Below the pieces are notes generated by a model. That model was not told the DNA's origin and made no database searches. It worked only from the letters and a program-made list of their open reading frames with translations. From DATKSG01 sp035531775 (lineage in GTDB: Bacteria > Actinomycetota > Acidimicrobiia > Acidimicrobiales > UBA8190): DNA of 14,731 bases. Below are positions 5,812-12,937 of the stretch, one piece after another (position 1 is the first letter of the stretch; each line of letters begins with the position of its first letter). A program made the translations under genes and the position numbers. The stretch spans positions 1-14,731 of the forward strand of contig DATKSG010000088.1 of assembly GCA_035531775.1 (NCBI GenBank). The letters are read 5' to 3'.

Positions 5812-6818
5812 GTCCCGCCCGAGCGCAGCAGGCTGTGCAGCTCCCCGGGGCCCCGGCGCTCGTTGGCGTCGAGGAGCTGACGGGCCATGGCGTCGCCGTA
5901 CTCGGGGCGCTCGACGGCCCGGAACACGCCGATGGGAGTGGGCTCATACGGTCCCCGAGCCAGGCGCGAGAGCTGGAAGGCGAGCCCCGGGTCGTCACGT
6001 GCCTCGTCGTGGACGAGCAGGGCCTCCTCGCCGGCCTCGGCCACCTCCACGATGCGCAGCCGACCGTCGGGGCCCATGACCACGCCCCGCTCGCCCTCGC
6101 CGCCGAAACGGATGGGCTGGCCGTGGACCAGAGGTATGAGGTTGGCGGCGCGCACGTCGCGGCCGGTGATCTTCTCGAAGGCGCCGTCGTTGAAGACGTT
6201 GCAGTTCTGGTAGATCTCGACGAACGCTGCCCCCTTGTGGGCATGGGCCCGGCGGAACACCTCCTGCATGTGCTTGCGGTCCATGTCGTGGGTCCGGGCC
6301 GCGAAGGTGGCCTCGGCCCCAAGGGCCACGCTGATGGGATTGAAGGGGGTCTCGAGCGAGCCGAATGGTGTCGACTTGGTGACCTTGCCCTGTTCGGAGG
6401 TGGGGGAATACTGGCCCTTGGTCAACCCGTAGATCTGGTTGTTGAAGAGCAGAATGGTCAGGTTCACGTTGCGTCGCAGGGCATGGATCAGGTGGTTGCC
6501 GCCGAGGGACAGTGCGTCACCATCGCCGGTGACCACCCACACGTCGAGGTCGGGGCGGGTAACGGCGAGGCCGGTGGCCACCGCCGGGGCGCGGCCGTGG
6601 ATCGAGTGCATCCCGTAGGTGCTCATGTAGTACGGGAAGCGAGCGGCACAGCCGATTCCGGAGACGAACACCGTGCTCTCGCGTCGGACGCCCAAGTCGG
6701 GCAGCAGCATCTGCACGGCGGCCAGGATCGAGTAGTCGCCGCACCCGGGGCACCACCGCACTTCCTGGTCCGAGGTCCAGTCCTTGCGGGTGGTGACGGG
6801 GATCTGGGTGTCGGTCAT
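5793..6818 (-). CDS. korB: 2-oxoglutarate:ferredoxin oxidoreductase, beta subunit
   Basis: Catalytic TPP- and [4Fe-4S]-binding subunit of 341 residues that pairs with KorA to oxidise 2-oxoglutarate to succinyl-CoA, passing electrons to ferredoxin. The thiamine-pyrophosphate motif begins GDGD (98-101) and ends NN (126-127), with QIYGLTKGQYSPTS after it. Cluster cysteines are C23 and C26 (WCPGCGDYS), C57 (GIGCAARFPYY) and C206 (YQNCNVFND), the usual set for this family. The segment MHSIHGRAPAVATGLA (70-85) is strongly conserved in actinobacterial KorB. ATG start at 6818 with CGGAG about ten bases upstream, 40 bases after korA. Its 3' end overlaps the phosphatidyltransferase gene. No ferredoxin gene is visible in the window. 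A related 2-oxoacid (pyruvate) specificity cannot be excluded, but the pattern fits the KGOR subfamily. Confidence 0.93.
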   Translation of the reverse strand: MTDTQIPVTTRKDWTSDQEVRWCPGCGDYSILAAVQMLLPDLGVRRESTVFVSGIGCAARFPYYMSTYGMHSIHGRAPAVATGLAVTRPDLDVWVVTGDGDALSLGGNHLIHALRRNVNLTILLFNNQIYGLTKGQYSPTSEQGKVTKSTPFGSLETPFNPISVALGAEATFAARTHDMDRKHMQEVFRRAHAHKGAAFVEIYQNCNVFNDGAFEKITGRDVRAANLIPLVHGQPIRFGGEGERGVVMGPDGRLRIVEVAEAGEEALLVHDEARDDPGLAFQLSRLARGPYEPTPIGVFRAVERPEYGDAMARQLLDANERRGPGELHSLLRSGGTWTVES

Positions 6819-6858
6819 GGGGTCGGCGCTCCGAAGACGAGAGAAGGGTTGAGCCGGA

Positions 6859-8775
6859 TCAACTGGCCACGTCCTCCTCGGCGGCGGTGACGGTGGGGTC
6901 GAGCCCGAGCAGCGACAACACGGCCGACTCGATCTCGGCTGCCCGGAAGGGCGAACCCTGGACCTTGGTCAGCGACGCCGCGTCCACCAGGAACTCGGCT
7001 CGCACCAGCTTTACCAGCTGGCCCAGGTTGGCCTCGGGCACGATGACGTGCTGGTAGGAGCGCAGCACCTCTCCCAGGTTGGACGGGAACGGGTTCAGGT
7101 GCATCAGGTGGGCATGGGCCACCGACAGGCCGCGGGCGCGGATCCGCCGCACCCCGGCGGCGATGGCCCCGTAGGTGGATCCCCACCCGAGCACGAGCAC
7201 CGGAGCCGAGCCCAAACCGCCAACGTCGTCGACCTCGAGTGGGGGGATGGTCCTGGCGATGCCGGCCACCTTGGCTGCCCTGATGTGGACCATGCGCTCG
7301 TGGTTGACGGGGTCGTAGGAGACGTTGCCCGTGCCGTCGGCCTTCTCCAAACCGCCGATGCGGTGCTCGAGGCCGGGGGTGCCGGGCAGGGCCCAGGGCC
7401 GGGCCAGGGTCTGCTCGTCGCGGGCGTAGGGCCAGAACTCCTCGGTGCCGTCCTCGGCCACGTGGTTGGGCCCGGTGGCGAAGTCCGGGTCGACGCTCGG
7501 CAGATCGGCCACCTCGGGCAGGCGCCACGGCTCGGAGCCGTTGGCCAGGTACCCGTCGGAAAGCAAGAACACCGGGGTCCGATAGGTGACGGCGATCCGC
7601 ACCGCTTCCATAGCTGCCTCGAAGCAGTGTGAAGGTGTCTTGGCAGCCACGATGGGCACCGGCGACTCGCCGTGGCGGCCGTACATGGCATGGAGGAGGT
7701 CGGACTGCTCGGTCTTGGTGGGCAGGCCGGTCGATGGCCCGCCGCGTTGGATGTCCACCACCACCAAGGGGAGCTCGAGGCTCACGGCCAGGCCGATCGA
7801 CTCGGACTTGAGGTCGACACCCGGCCCGCTGGTTGTGGTGACGCCCAGCGATCCCCCGAAGGCGGCGCCAATGGCAGCGCCGATGCCGGCGATCTCGTCC
7901 TCGGCCTGCAACGTGCGGATCCCGAAGTGCTTGTGCTTGGACAGCTCGTGGAGGATGTCCGATGCGGGCGTGATCGGGTACGAGCCGAGGAACAGCGGCA
8001 AGTTGGCCTGGTCGGCAGCGGCGATCAGGCCCCAGGCCAGGGCGGTGTTGCCGGTCACGTTGGTGTAGGTCCCAGGCGCGGCGGCGGCCGGGCGGACCTG
8101 GTAGTTCGACTCGAACAACTCGGCCGTCTCACCGAAGTTGATGCCGGCTTTGAATGCCCTGGTGTTGGAGTCGAGCACGAGCGGGGTGGCGCTGAATCGC
8201 TTGGCGATCCACTCGAGCGTCGGCTCGATGGGCCGGCTATAGAGCCAGCAGACCAGGCCGAGGGCGAAGAAGTTCTTGGACCGCTCGGCGTCGCGTGGCT
8301 TCACGCCGGCTTCCTTGCCCACCTCCATGGTGAGCGAGGTCATGGGCACCTCATACACCGTGTAGCGGGCCAGTGAGCCGTCCGACACCGGGTTGGACCC
8401 GTAGCCGGCCTTGTCGAGGTTGCGCTCGTCGAAGGCGTCGATGTTGACGATGATGATGCCGCCCGCGGGCACAGCGTCGACGTTGGCCTTGAGAGCCGCC
8501 GGGTTCATGGCCACGAGGACGTTGGGGGCGTCACCGGGAGTGAGGATGTCGTGGTCCGAGATGTGGACCTGGAAGGCCGACACTCCGGCCAGGGTGCCGG
8601 CCGGGGCCCTGATCTCAGCCGGGAAGTCGGGCAGGGTGGCCGTGTCGTTGCCGAACAGGGAGCTCACTTCGGTGAACTGGGTGCCGGTCAGCTGCATACC
8701 GTCGCCGGAGTCGCCGGCAAAGCGGATGACCACACGGTCGAGCTCGGTGGTGTGGTGCTCAGTCGCGGTCGTCAC
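6859..8775 (-). CDS. korA: 2-oxoglutarate:ferredoxin oxidoreductase, fused gamma-alpha subunit
   Basis: Partner of KorB in the oxygen-tolerant ferredoxin route from 2-oxoglutarate to succinyl-CoA found in many actinobacteria. The 638-residue protein has the gamma domain first (about 13-205, with RFAGDSGDGMQ at 18-28 and FPAEIRAPAGT near 51-61). The alpha pyrimidine-binding domain follows (about 243-455, with GSYPITPAS at 264-272, QAEDEIAGIGAA and the GPSTGLPTK loop at 346-354). The C-terminal transketolase-like domain is at about 525-620 (LVLGWGSTYG and HLNPFPSNLG). This fused order is standard for actinobacterial KorA. GTG start at 8773-8775 with a strong GGAGAGG just upstream. A 141-base intergenic region precedes it, making it the probable first gene of a transcript that continues through korB, the phosphatidyltransferase and beyond. 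Confidence 0.94.
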   Translation of the reverse strand: MTTATEHHTTELDRVVIRFAGDSGDGMQLTGTQFTEVSSLFGNDTATLPDFPAEIRAPAGTLAGVSAFQVHISDHDILTPGDAPNVLVAMNPAALKANVDAVPAGGIIIVNIDAFDERNLDKAGYGSNPVSDGSLARYTVYEVPMTSLTMEVGKEAGVKPRDAERSKNFFALGLVCWLYSRPIEPTLEWIAKRFSATPLVLDSNTRAFKAGINFGETAELFESNYQVRPAAAAPGTYTNVTGNTALAWGLIAAADQANLPLFLGSYPITPASDILHELSKHKHFGIRTLQAEDEIAGIGAAIGAAFGGSLGVTTTSGPGVDLKSESIGLAVSLELPLVVVDIQRGGPSTGLPTKTEQSDLLHAMYGRHGESPVPIVAAKTPSHCFEAAMEAVRIAVTYRTPVFLLSDGYLANGSEPWRLPEVADLPSVDPDFATGPNHVAEDGTEEFWPYARDEQTLARPWALPGTPGLEHRIGGLEKADGTGNVSYDPVNHERMVHIRAAKVAGIARTIPPLEVDDVGGLGSAPVLVLGWGSTYGAIAAGVRRIRARGLSVAHAHLMHLNPFPSNLGEVLRSYQHVIVPEANLGQLVKLVRAEFLVDAASLTKVQGSPFRAAEIESAVLSLLGLDPTVTAAEEDVAS

Positions 8776-8865
8776 GCCCTCTCCATTTTCTGCGCTGGCT
8801 GGACCGGCCTACCGGGCGCCACCCTCACCCGGACGCGGGCCGACCACGCTGCGATGTCGTTTGTG

Positions 8866-8871
8866 AGCATA
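8866..8871 (-). promoter_or_regulatory. Candidate -10 box upstream of korA
   Basis: On the minus strand these bases read TATGCT, fitting the TAnnnT actinobacterial -10 pattern, and lie about 90 bases upstream of the korA GTG in the only sizeable gap before it. No good -35 hexamer is seen at 17-18 bases (the bases there read GCCGAT). A start near 8859 would leave a leader of roughly 84 bases. This is a pattern match only. Confidence 0.25.
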
Positions 8872-8878
8872 CCGCCGC

Positions 8879-8910
8879 CCATCCCCCGATCGGCCATGGC
8901 CCGGGGATGG
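8879..8910 (-). terminator. Candidate hairpin terminator after fbaB
   Basis: CCATCCCC (8879-8886) and GGGGATGG (8903-8910) form a perfect 8-bp inverted repeat with a 16-base loop that itself contains the palindrome GGCCATGGCC. It begins six bases after the fbaB stop codon, the usual place for a terminator. No T-run follows on the minus strand, so it would be a U-less hairpin as is common in high-GC actinobacteria, or an mRNA 3'-end stabiliser. It separates fbaB from the korA transcript. Confidence 0.45.
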
Positions 8911-8916
8911 TTTCGA

Positions 8917-9972
8917 TCAGGCGATTGTGACGGTGTCGTCCAGGAAAACGTCCTGCACTGCGTGGAGGAGCTCCACCCCGTCGGCCATGGGTCGCTGGAA
9001 GGCTTTGCGCCCGACGATGAGCCCGGTGCCGCCAGCCCTTTTGTTGATGACCGCCGTCCGCACCGCCTGGGCCAGGTCGTCGGCCCCTTTGGACTCCCCC
9101 CCGGAGTTGATGAGCCCGATGCGCCCGGCGTAGCAATTCACGACCTGCCAGCGGGTGAGGTCGATGGGGTGGTCGCTGGTCAGCTGCTCGTAGACGAGTG
9201 GGTCGGTCTTCCCAAAGCCCAGCGCGTTGTAGCCACCGTTGGACTCAGGCTGCTTCTGCTTGATGAGGTCGGCTTCCAAGGTGACGCCGAGGTGGTTGGC
9301 CTGGCCGGTGAGGTCGGCGGCCACGTGGTAGTCGGCGTCGGAGGTCTTGAAGGCCGGATTGCGCAGGTAGCACCACAAAACGGTGAACAGTCCCAGGCGA
9401 TGAGCCTCGGCGAAGGCGGCGGAGACCTCCCGTAGCTGCCGATCGCTCTGGTCGCTGCCGAAGTAGATGGTGGCTCCCACGCCGATGGCCCCCAGATCGG
9501 CGGCCTGGCGCACCGAGCCGAACATGACCTGGTCGTAGGTATTGGGGTAGTGGAGGAAGTCGTTGTGGTTCAGCTTGACGATGAACGGGATCCGGTGGGC
9601 GTAGCGGCGGGCCACCACGCCGAGCCCTCCCAACGTGGTGGCGATGGCCGAGGAACCCCCGGCGATGGCCAACTCGCACAGGTTGGCCGGATCGAAGTAG
9701 GCGGGGTTCTTGGCGAAGCTGGCAGCGGCGGAGTGCTCGATGCCCTGGTCGACGGGCAGGATGGAGAGATAGCCGGTACCGCCCAGTCGACCGTGGTGGT
9801 AGAGGCTGGCCAGGTTGCGCACCACCGGCACGGGCCGGTCGGTGTCGCGGGCGAACCCGTCGATGAAGCCCGGCCCGGGCAGGGTCAACTCGTGGGACGG
9901 GATCCCCTTGCACTGGTACGAGAGCAGAGCCTCGGCCTCGTCGCCGAGGAGGGCCTGGATGTCGGCTGCCAT
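8917..9972 (-). CDS. fbaB: Class I fructose-bisphosphate aldolase, FbaB (DhnA) type
   Basis: Cytosolic Schiff-base aldolase that interconverts fructose-1,6-bisphosphate with glyceraldehyde-3-phosphate and dihydroxyacetone phosphate. Its 351 residues match E. coli FbaB (350) along the whole length: GTGYLSILPVDQGIEHSA (65-82), RRYAHRIPFIVKLNHN (122-137), YPNTYDQ, GATIYFGS, DYHVAADLTGQANHL (214-228), DLIKQK (235-240, expected Schiff-base lysine K238), GLINSGG (286-292), and GRKAFQRPMADGV. ATG start at 9972 with AGGAGA about 10 bases upstream. It is separated from ltaE by 69 bases and followed by a hairpin, so it may be monocistronic or the last gene of the TPR-ltaE-fbaB unit. In many bacteria this type works in gluconeogenesis beside a class II enzyme; which role dominates here is not visible. 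Confidence 0.96.
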   Translation of the reverse strand: MAADIQALLGDEAEALLSYQCKGIPSHELTLPGPGFIDGFARDTDRPVPVVRNLASLYHHGRLGGTGYLSILPVDQGIEHSAAASFAKNPAYFDPANLCELAIAGGSSAIATTLGGLGVVARRYAHRIPFIVKLNHNDFLHYPNTYDQVMFGSVRQAADLGAIGVGATIYFGSDQSDRQLREVSAAFAEAHRLGLFTVLWCYLRNPAFKTSDADYHVAADLTGQANHLGVTLEADLIKQKQPESNGGYNALGFGKTDPLVYEQLTSDHPIDLTRWQVVNCYAGRIGLINSGGESKGADDLAQAVRTAVINKRAGGTGLIVGRKAFQRPMADGVELLHAVQDVFLDDTVTIA

Positions 9973-10041
9973 GAGCGGTCGTCTCCTGTCGCCGTGCGGG
10001 CGCGTCGCTGCGGGGTACTGCGATCCTGTGCGACGTCCAGC

Positions 10042-11058
10042 CTAGGCCGACGCCAGGGCCTTTCCCACCAGCTCGATGTCCTGGTCGGACACGTCGTGGT
10101 GGGTGACCAGGCGCACGATCCCGGGTGCGATGGTGCCGGCCAGGACGCCTTGGCGGCGAAGGTGAGACAAGAGGCCTTCGGCGTCGGGGTGGGCGAACAC
10201 CACGATGTTGGTTAGGACCCGATCCGGCTCACAGCCGGCGTCGGGCCACCGCTCGGCCACCATCGCCGCCAGGCGTGCGGCGCGGTCATGGTCCTCGGCC
10301 AACCGCTCCACCATGGTCCGCAGGGCCACCAGCCCGGCGGCGGCCAGGATGCCGGCCTGGCGCATGGCCCCACCGAGTCGCTGGCGCGCCACGCGGGCCT
10401 CGGCCATGACGTCGGCCGGGCCGGCCAGCACCGATCCCACCGGAGCGCACAAGCCCTTGGACAGGCACGACATGACCGTGGTCACCTCGGCGGCGAAGGT
10501 GGCCGCCGGCGTGGCCGTGGCCACCTCGGCGTTGAAGATGCGGGCCCCGTCCATGTGAATGGGAAGGCCCGCCGCCGCCGAGGCCACAGCCGACAGGTCG
10601 GCCAGGCTGTAGGGCACTCCCCCGGACGGCATGTGGGTGTGCTCTACGCACACGAGGCCCGGCACCGGTTGGTGGTGCTCGGCGGCCTGCCGGGCCCATG
10701 TCACGTCGGAGGGGGAGATGGTCCCGCCATCATCGTCTACGGCGTGGAACTGCACACCGGCGTTGACGGCGGCGGCAGCTGCCTCGTAGATCACGACGTG
10801 TTGGCGTCGTCCGGCGATGACGAGGAGGCCTGGTGGGCACAACACCCGCAAGGCGATCTGGTTGGCCATGATGCCCGAAGGGACAAATAGAGCCGCCTCC
10901 TTCCCCACCCGGGCGGCGAAGGCCTCCTCCAGGGCGGCCACGGTGGGGTCCTCGCCGTAGCCGTCGTCTCCAACCTCGGCGTCGGCCATGGCCCGGCGCA
11001 TCTGTGGTGTGGGCCGGGTGACGGTGTCGCTCCGCAGGTCGATGAAGGCCGAAGCCAC
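10042..11058 (-). CDS. ltaE: Low-specificity L-threonine aldolase
   Basis: PLP-dependent fold-type I enzyme that cleaves L-threonine or allo-threonine to glycine and acetaldehyde. The 338-residue product is typical in length and shows DLRSDTVTRPT (7-17), GDDGYGEDPTV (30-40), VPSGIMANQIA (59-69), the PLP-contact HMDGARIFNAEVA (168-180, with D170 and R173), and the Schiff-base lysine K201 in SCLSKGLCAPVGSVLAG. The usual GDDVYGEDP reads GDDGYGEDP, and the usual E-N-T-H in the centre is E139-H-T-H. GTG start at 11058, nine bases after the stop of the TPR gene, so the two are probably co-transcribed; the ribosome binding site is weak. Glycine made here could feed the glycine cleavage system whose H protein is encoded further along, though that link is only inference. 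Confidence 0.93.
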   Translation of the reverse strand: MASAFIDLRSDTVTRPTPQMRRAMADAEVGDDGYGEDPTVAALEEAFAARVGKEAALFVPSGIMANQIALRVLCPPGLLVIAGRRQHVVIYEAAAAAVNAGVQFHAVDDDGGTISPSDVTWARQAAEHHQPVPGLVCVEHTHMPSGGVPYSLADLSAVASAAAGLPIHMDGARIFNAEVATATPAATFAAEVTTVMSCLSKGLCAPVGSVLAGPADVMAEARVARQRLGGAMRQAGILAAAGLVALRTMVERLAEDHDRAARLAAMVAERWPDAGCEPDRVLTNIVVFAHPDAEGLLSHLRRQGVLAGTIAPGIVRLVTHHDVSDQDIELVGKALASA

Positions 11059-11067
11059 TGCCCGATG

Positions 11068-12759
11068 CTAGCGACGCCGCCGAGCCCGGCCCAGGGCGAT
11101 CAGCCGTTCGCCGGCATCGGCCAGCTCCGGATCGGCGTCGGCCACCCGGGCGAACAGCTCGCGGGCCCGGGGGAGGTCACCGGCCCGTTCGGACAGGTCG
11201 GCCAGGACGTACCACTGGCGCACGTGGCGCTCGGCCGGGTGACGCCGGTTGCGAGCGGCGCCGGCGGCGGCCAACAACTCCACGGCCCGGTCGAGATCGC
11301 CCCTTTCAGCCAACGTGGCCGCCATCACCAAGCGGCCCTCGGCCAGGATGTCGGCGTCGGGCGAGGCTTCGCGAAGGACATCCCACAACTCCGCCACGCG
11401 GCGATGATGGCCCTGAGCCCGGTGGCAGTCCATCAGCACGGGAAGCTGGGTCGGGTCGTCGCCGGCCAAGGTCCGGGCCGCTTCGAGGTTGCGGATGGCC
11501 TCGCGCCAGCGGCCCAGGCGATAGCAGACCAGGCCGTGGAGCTCCCTGACGGCGGCCGATTCCGGAACCTGGTCCGCCAGAAGGCGCGAGATCCTCGAAG
11601 CCTCGGGGTAGCGGTCACGGGCATAGGCCCGGGCGGCTGAGGCCATGCGATCGGCCAGGACCTTGGCCCGTTCGCGACCCACGGCCTGAGCCAGCTCGGC
11701 GGTGACGTCGTCGGGGAGCTCGGGCTCGCTCGAGGCCCGAGCCGGCCGATCAGTCGGAGCCGGGGACGGCTCGACGGCCCGGCTCTGGCGGGCCGCCCGT
11801 GCCGGCGAGGCCTTAGGTCGGGGGCCCGGGCGCACGGCCGGGCCCGGCCGGGCTTCCTGGGCGTCGGCGGCGCCTGATCGGCGCTGTCCGGAGGCGTCAT
11901 CGACGAGCCCGTCGAACACCCACACCTCTTCTTCGCTGCGCACCGGGGGGCGACGCCGCTGCTCCGGGGAAGGCCCGCCGCGCTCGGTCGGGTCTTCGGC
12001 GAGGACACGGGTGCCCTTTCGGGCCACACTCCCCCATCGGCTCGAGGGCGGCCCGGCCGGCGGTTCCTGCCTGCCCGGGCGTCGGATCCTGGGTTCAGCC
12101 GGTCGCTCCTGCCTGGCCTTCGGTCCGGATCGAGGTGCGGCCCGAGGCCGGGGCGTCGGGGCCCGAGTGGTCCCCTGCGGACGGGGGCGCCTGTCGGCCG
12201 GCGCGCCCTGCGGACGGGGGCGCCTGTCGGCCGGCGCGCCTTCGCGCCTCGGAAAGTCGGTCGAGGGGCGCCGGGGACCGCGGACATCCGACGGCCGACC
12301 CGCTGCCTTCGGGCCACTTCGGCCCGGGCGAGCGGGCCCACGCGGCGGGGCGGCGGCGCCCACTGGTCGTCCGATCCGGGGGCGTCCATCGGATCGGGGG
12401 GTTCGATCACTTCGAGGCGGCCGGTCCCGATCACTTCTGTGAGGACGCTCTGCGCCGTCGGCTCTTTCTCTACTGCCGGCGCCGGTTCTCTTGGCACCGG
12501 GGTTGCTCCGGCTTGCACTCGGCCCGGCACGCCGACTGGCACCGTCAGAGGCGCGGCGATCACTCGGGCGCCCTGTACCAGTCCCAGTACGCGGAGCTCC
12601 TGGTCGGCCGCCTGACCTCGGTGTGCCTGACCTCGGTGTGCCTGACGCCCCGCCACTGGGGTTACTGGTCCGACGACCCGTCGTGGTCGTCCTGGATGTG
12701 CTCCGGCCCCGGCCTGCTCCCGGGCGCGGCGGACGACTCGATTCGGCGCCCCTGGGCAT
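11068..12759 (-). CDS. TPR protein with long basic low-complexity N-terminal region
   Basis: A 563-residue protein of unknown function from the ATG at 12757-12759. The last 216 residues (about 348-563; bases 11068-11718) are alpha-helical TPR-like repeats, for example ELHGLVCYRLGRWREAIRNLEAA, VMAATLAERGDLDRAVELL and VLADLSERAGDLPRARELF in shortened form. Residues 1-347 are rich in Arg, Pro, Gly, Ser and Thr, with tandem repeats and two more ordered islands, SRWGSVARKGTRVL and EEEVWVFDGLVDD, which look conserved rather than linker-like. No signal peptide or membrane segment is seen, so it is probably cytosolic; the basic region could bind nucleic acid or an acidic partner. The start is uncertain: no ribosome binding site precedes any candidate, and ATGs at 12762, 12852 and 12870 share the frame. 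A -10-like TACACT six bases before ATG 12759 favours a leaderless start. In 12361-12600 another frame (bases 11433-12758) has better third-position GC, so the N-terminal reading is less secure than the TPR end. Confidence 0.7.
   Translation of the reverse strand: MPRGAESSRPPRPGAGRGRSTSRTTTTGRRTSNPSGGASGTPRSGTPRSGGRPGAPRTGTGTGRPSDRRASDGASRRAGPSASRSNPGAKRTGAGSRERADGAERPHRSDRDRPPRSDRTPRSDGRPRIGRPVGAAAPPRGPARPGRSGPKAAGRPSDVRGPRRPSTDFPRREGAPADRRPRPQGAPADRRPRPQGTTRAPTPRPRAAPRSGPKARQERPAEPRIRRPGRQEPPAGPPSSRWGSVARKGTRVLAEDPTERGGPSPEQRRRPPVRSEEEVWVFDGLVDDASGQRRSGAADAQEARPGPAVRPGPRPKASPARAARQSRAVEPSPAPTDRPARASSEPELPDDVTAELAQAVGRERAKVLADRMASAARAYARDRYPEASRISRLLADQVPESAAVRELHGLVCYRLGRWREAIRNLEAARTLAGDDPTQLPVLMDCHRAQGHHRRVAELWDVLREASPDADILAEGRLVMAATLAERGDLDRAVELLAAAGAARNRRHPAERHVRQWYVLADLSERAGDLPRARELFARVADADPELADAGERLIALGRARRRR
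12173..12240 (-). repeat. Tandem repeat, 33-bp unit x 2
   Basis: Two perfect head-to-tail copies of a 33-base unit (12173-12205 and 12206-12238, plus two further matching bases). In the TPR gene frame the unit encodes the 11-residue repeat GAPADRRPRPQ twice. The unit length is a multiple of three, so copy-number change would preserve the reading frame. Perfect identity suggests recent duplication or ongoing slippage. Confidence 0.9.
12611..12646 (-). repeat. Tandem repeat, 15-bp unit x 2.4
   Basis: CCTGACCTCGGTGTG occurs at 12611-12625 and 12626-12640, followed by the first six bases again. It encodes five-residue repeats of the SGTPR type in the TPR gene's N-terminal region. As with the 33-base repeat, the period is a multiple of three. 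Confidence 0.9.
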
Positions 12760-12771
12760 CATGCGAGTGTA
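12757..12771 (-). promoter_or_regulatory. Candidate leaderless promoter for the TPR gene
   Basis: Minus-strand bases 12771-12766 read TACACT (TAnnnT pattern). Six bases lie between this box and the ATG at 12759, the spacing expected when transcription begins at the first base of the start codon, a common arrangement in actinobacteria. No recognisable -35 hexamer or ribosome binding site is present. It competes with other in-frame ATGs upstream, so this is a hint about the start rather than proof. Confidence 0.3.
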
Positions 12772-12817
12772 CAGAGCGAACCTGCGTGCCCGTTCGGGTG
12801 GGTGCCGATTTGTGACT

Positions 12818-12835
12818 CCCCGGACATGGCCGGGG
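12818..12835. other. Inverted repeat in the divergent intergenic region
   Basis: CCCCGG (12818-12823) and CCGGGG (12830-12835) form a 6-bp perfect dyad around the six bases ACATGG. It lies between the divergently transcribed TPR and substrate-binding-protein genes. It could be an operator or a small hairpin; GC-rich dyads of this size occur by chance. Confidence 0.3.
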
Positions 12836-12873
12836 CGACCGCCACGGGCCATCCAAGCGCAAACCGTCATGAA

Positions 12874-12883
12874 ACGTTAACGT
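12874..12883. promoter_or_regulatory. Palindrome ACGTTAACGT overlapping a possible -10 box for the substrate-binding protein gene
   Basis: A perfect 10-bp palindrome rich in A/T in otherwise GC-rich DNA, 54 bases upstream of the substrate-binding protein start. Within it TAACGT (12878-12883) fits the plus-strand TAnnnT -10 pattern, though no -35 is evident. The left side, GAAACG, resembles half of a LacI-family operator, but the other half does not match. A binding site for a repressor of the transporter gene is plausible but unproven. Confidence 0.35.
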
Positions 12884-12937
12884 GCGGGAGTCCGAGGGTG
12901 GGCCCTCACAAAACGAACCCAGAAGGGGGAGTGTCAG

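Noticed and set aside
5177..6322. 381-codon minus-strand open frame across korB and the phosphatidyltransferase
   Set aside because: Out of frame with both recognised genes and dominated by Arg/Pro/Ala, as expected of a GC-rich shadow.
11433..12656. Long minus-strand open frame overlapping the TPR gene, as a separate gene
   Set aside because: Its lower half is plainly a shadow of the TPR gene (out of frame with the conserved EEEVW island and TPR repeats). Only its upper part is coding-like, so it is recorded as a frame-ambiguity finding rather than a gene.
12135..12815. Plus-strand open frame with very high third-position GC, opposite the TPR gene
   Set aside because: Composition is rich in Cys, Trp and His with no family resemblance. 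The high GC follows from the second-position bias of the Arg/Pro/Gly-rich opposite strand.
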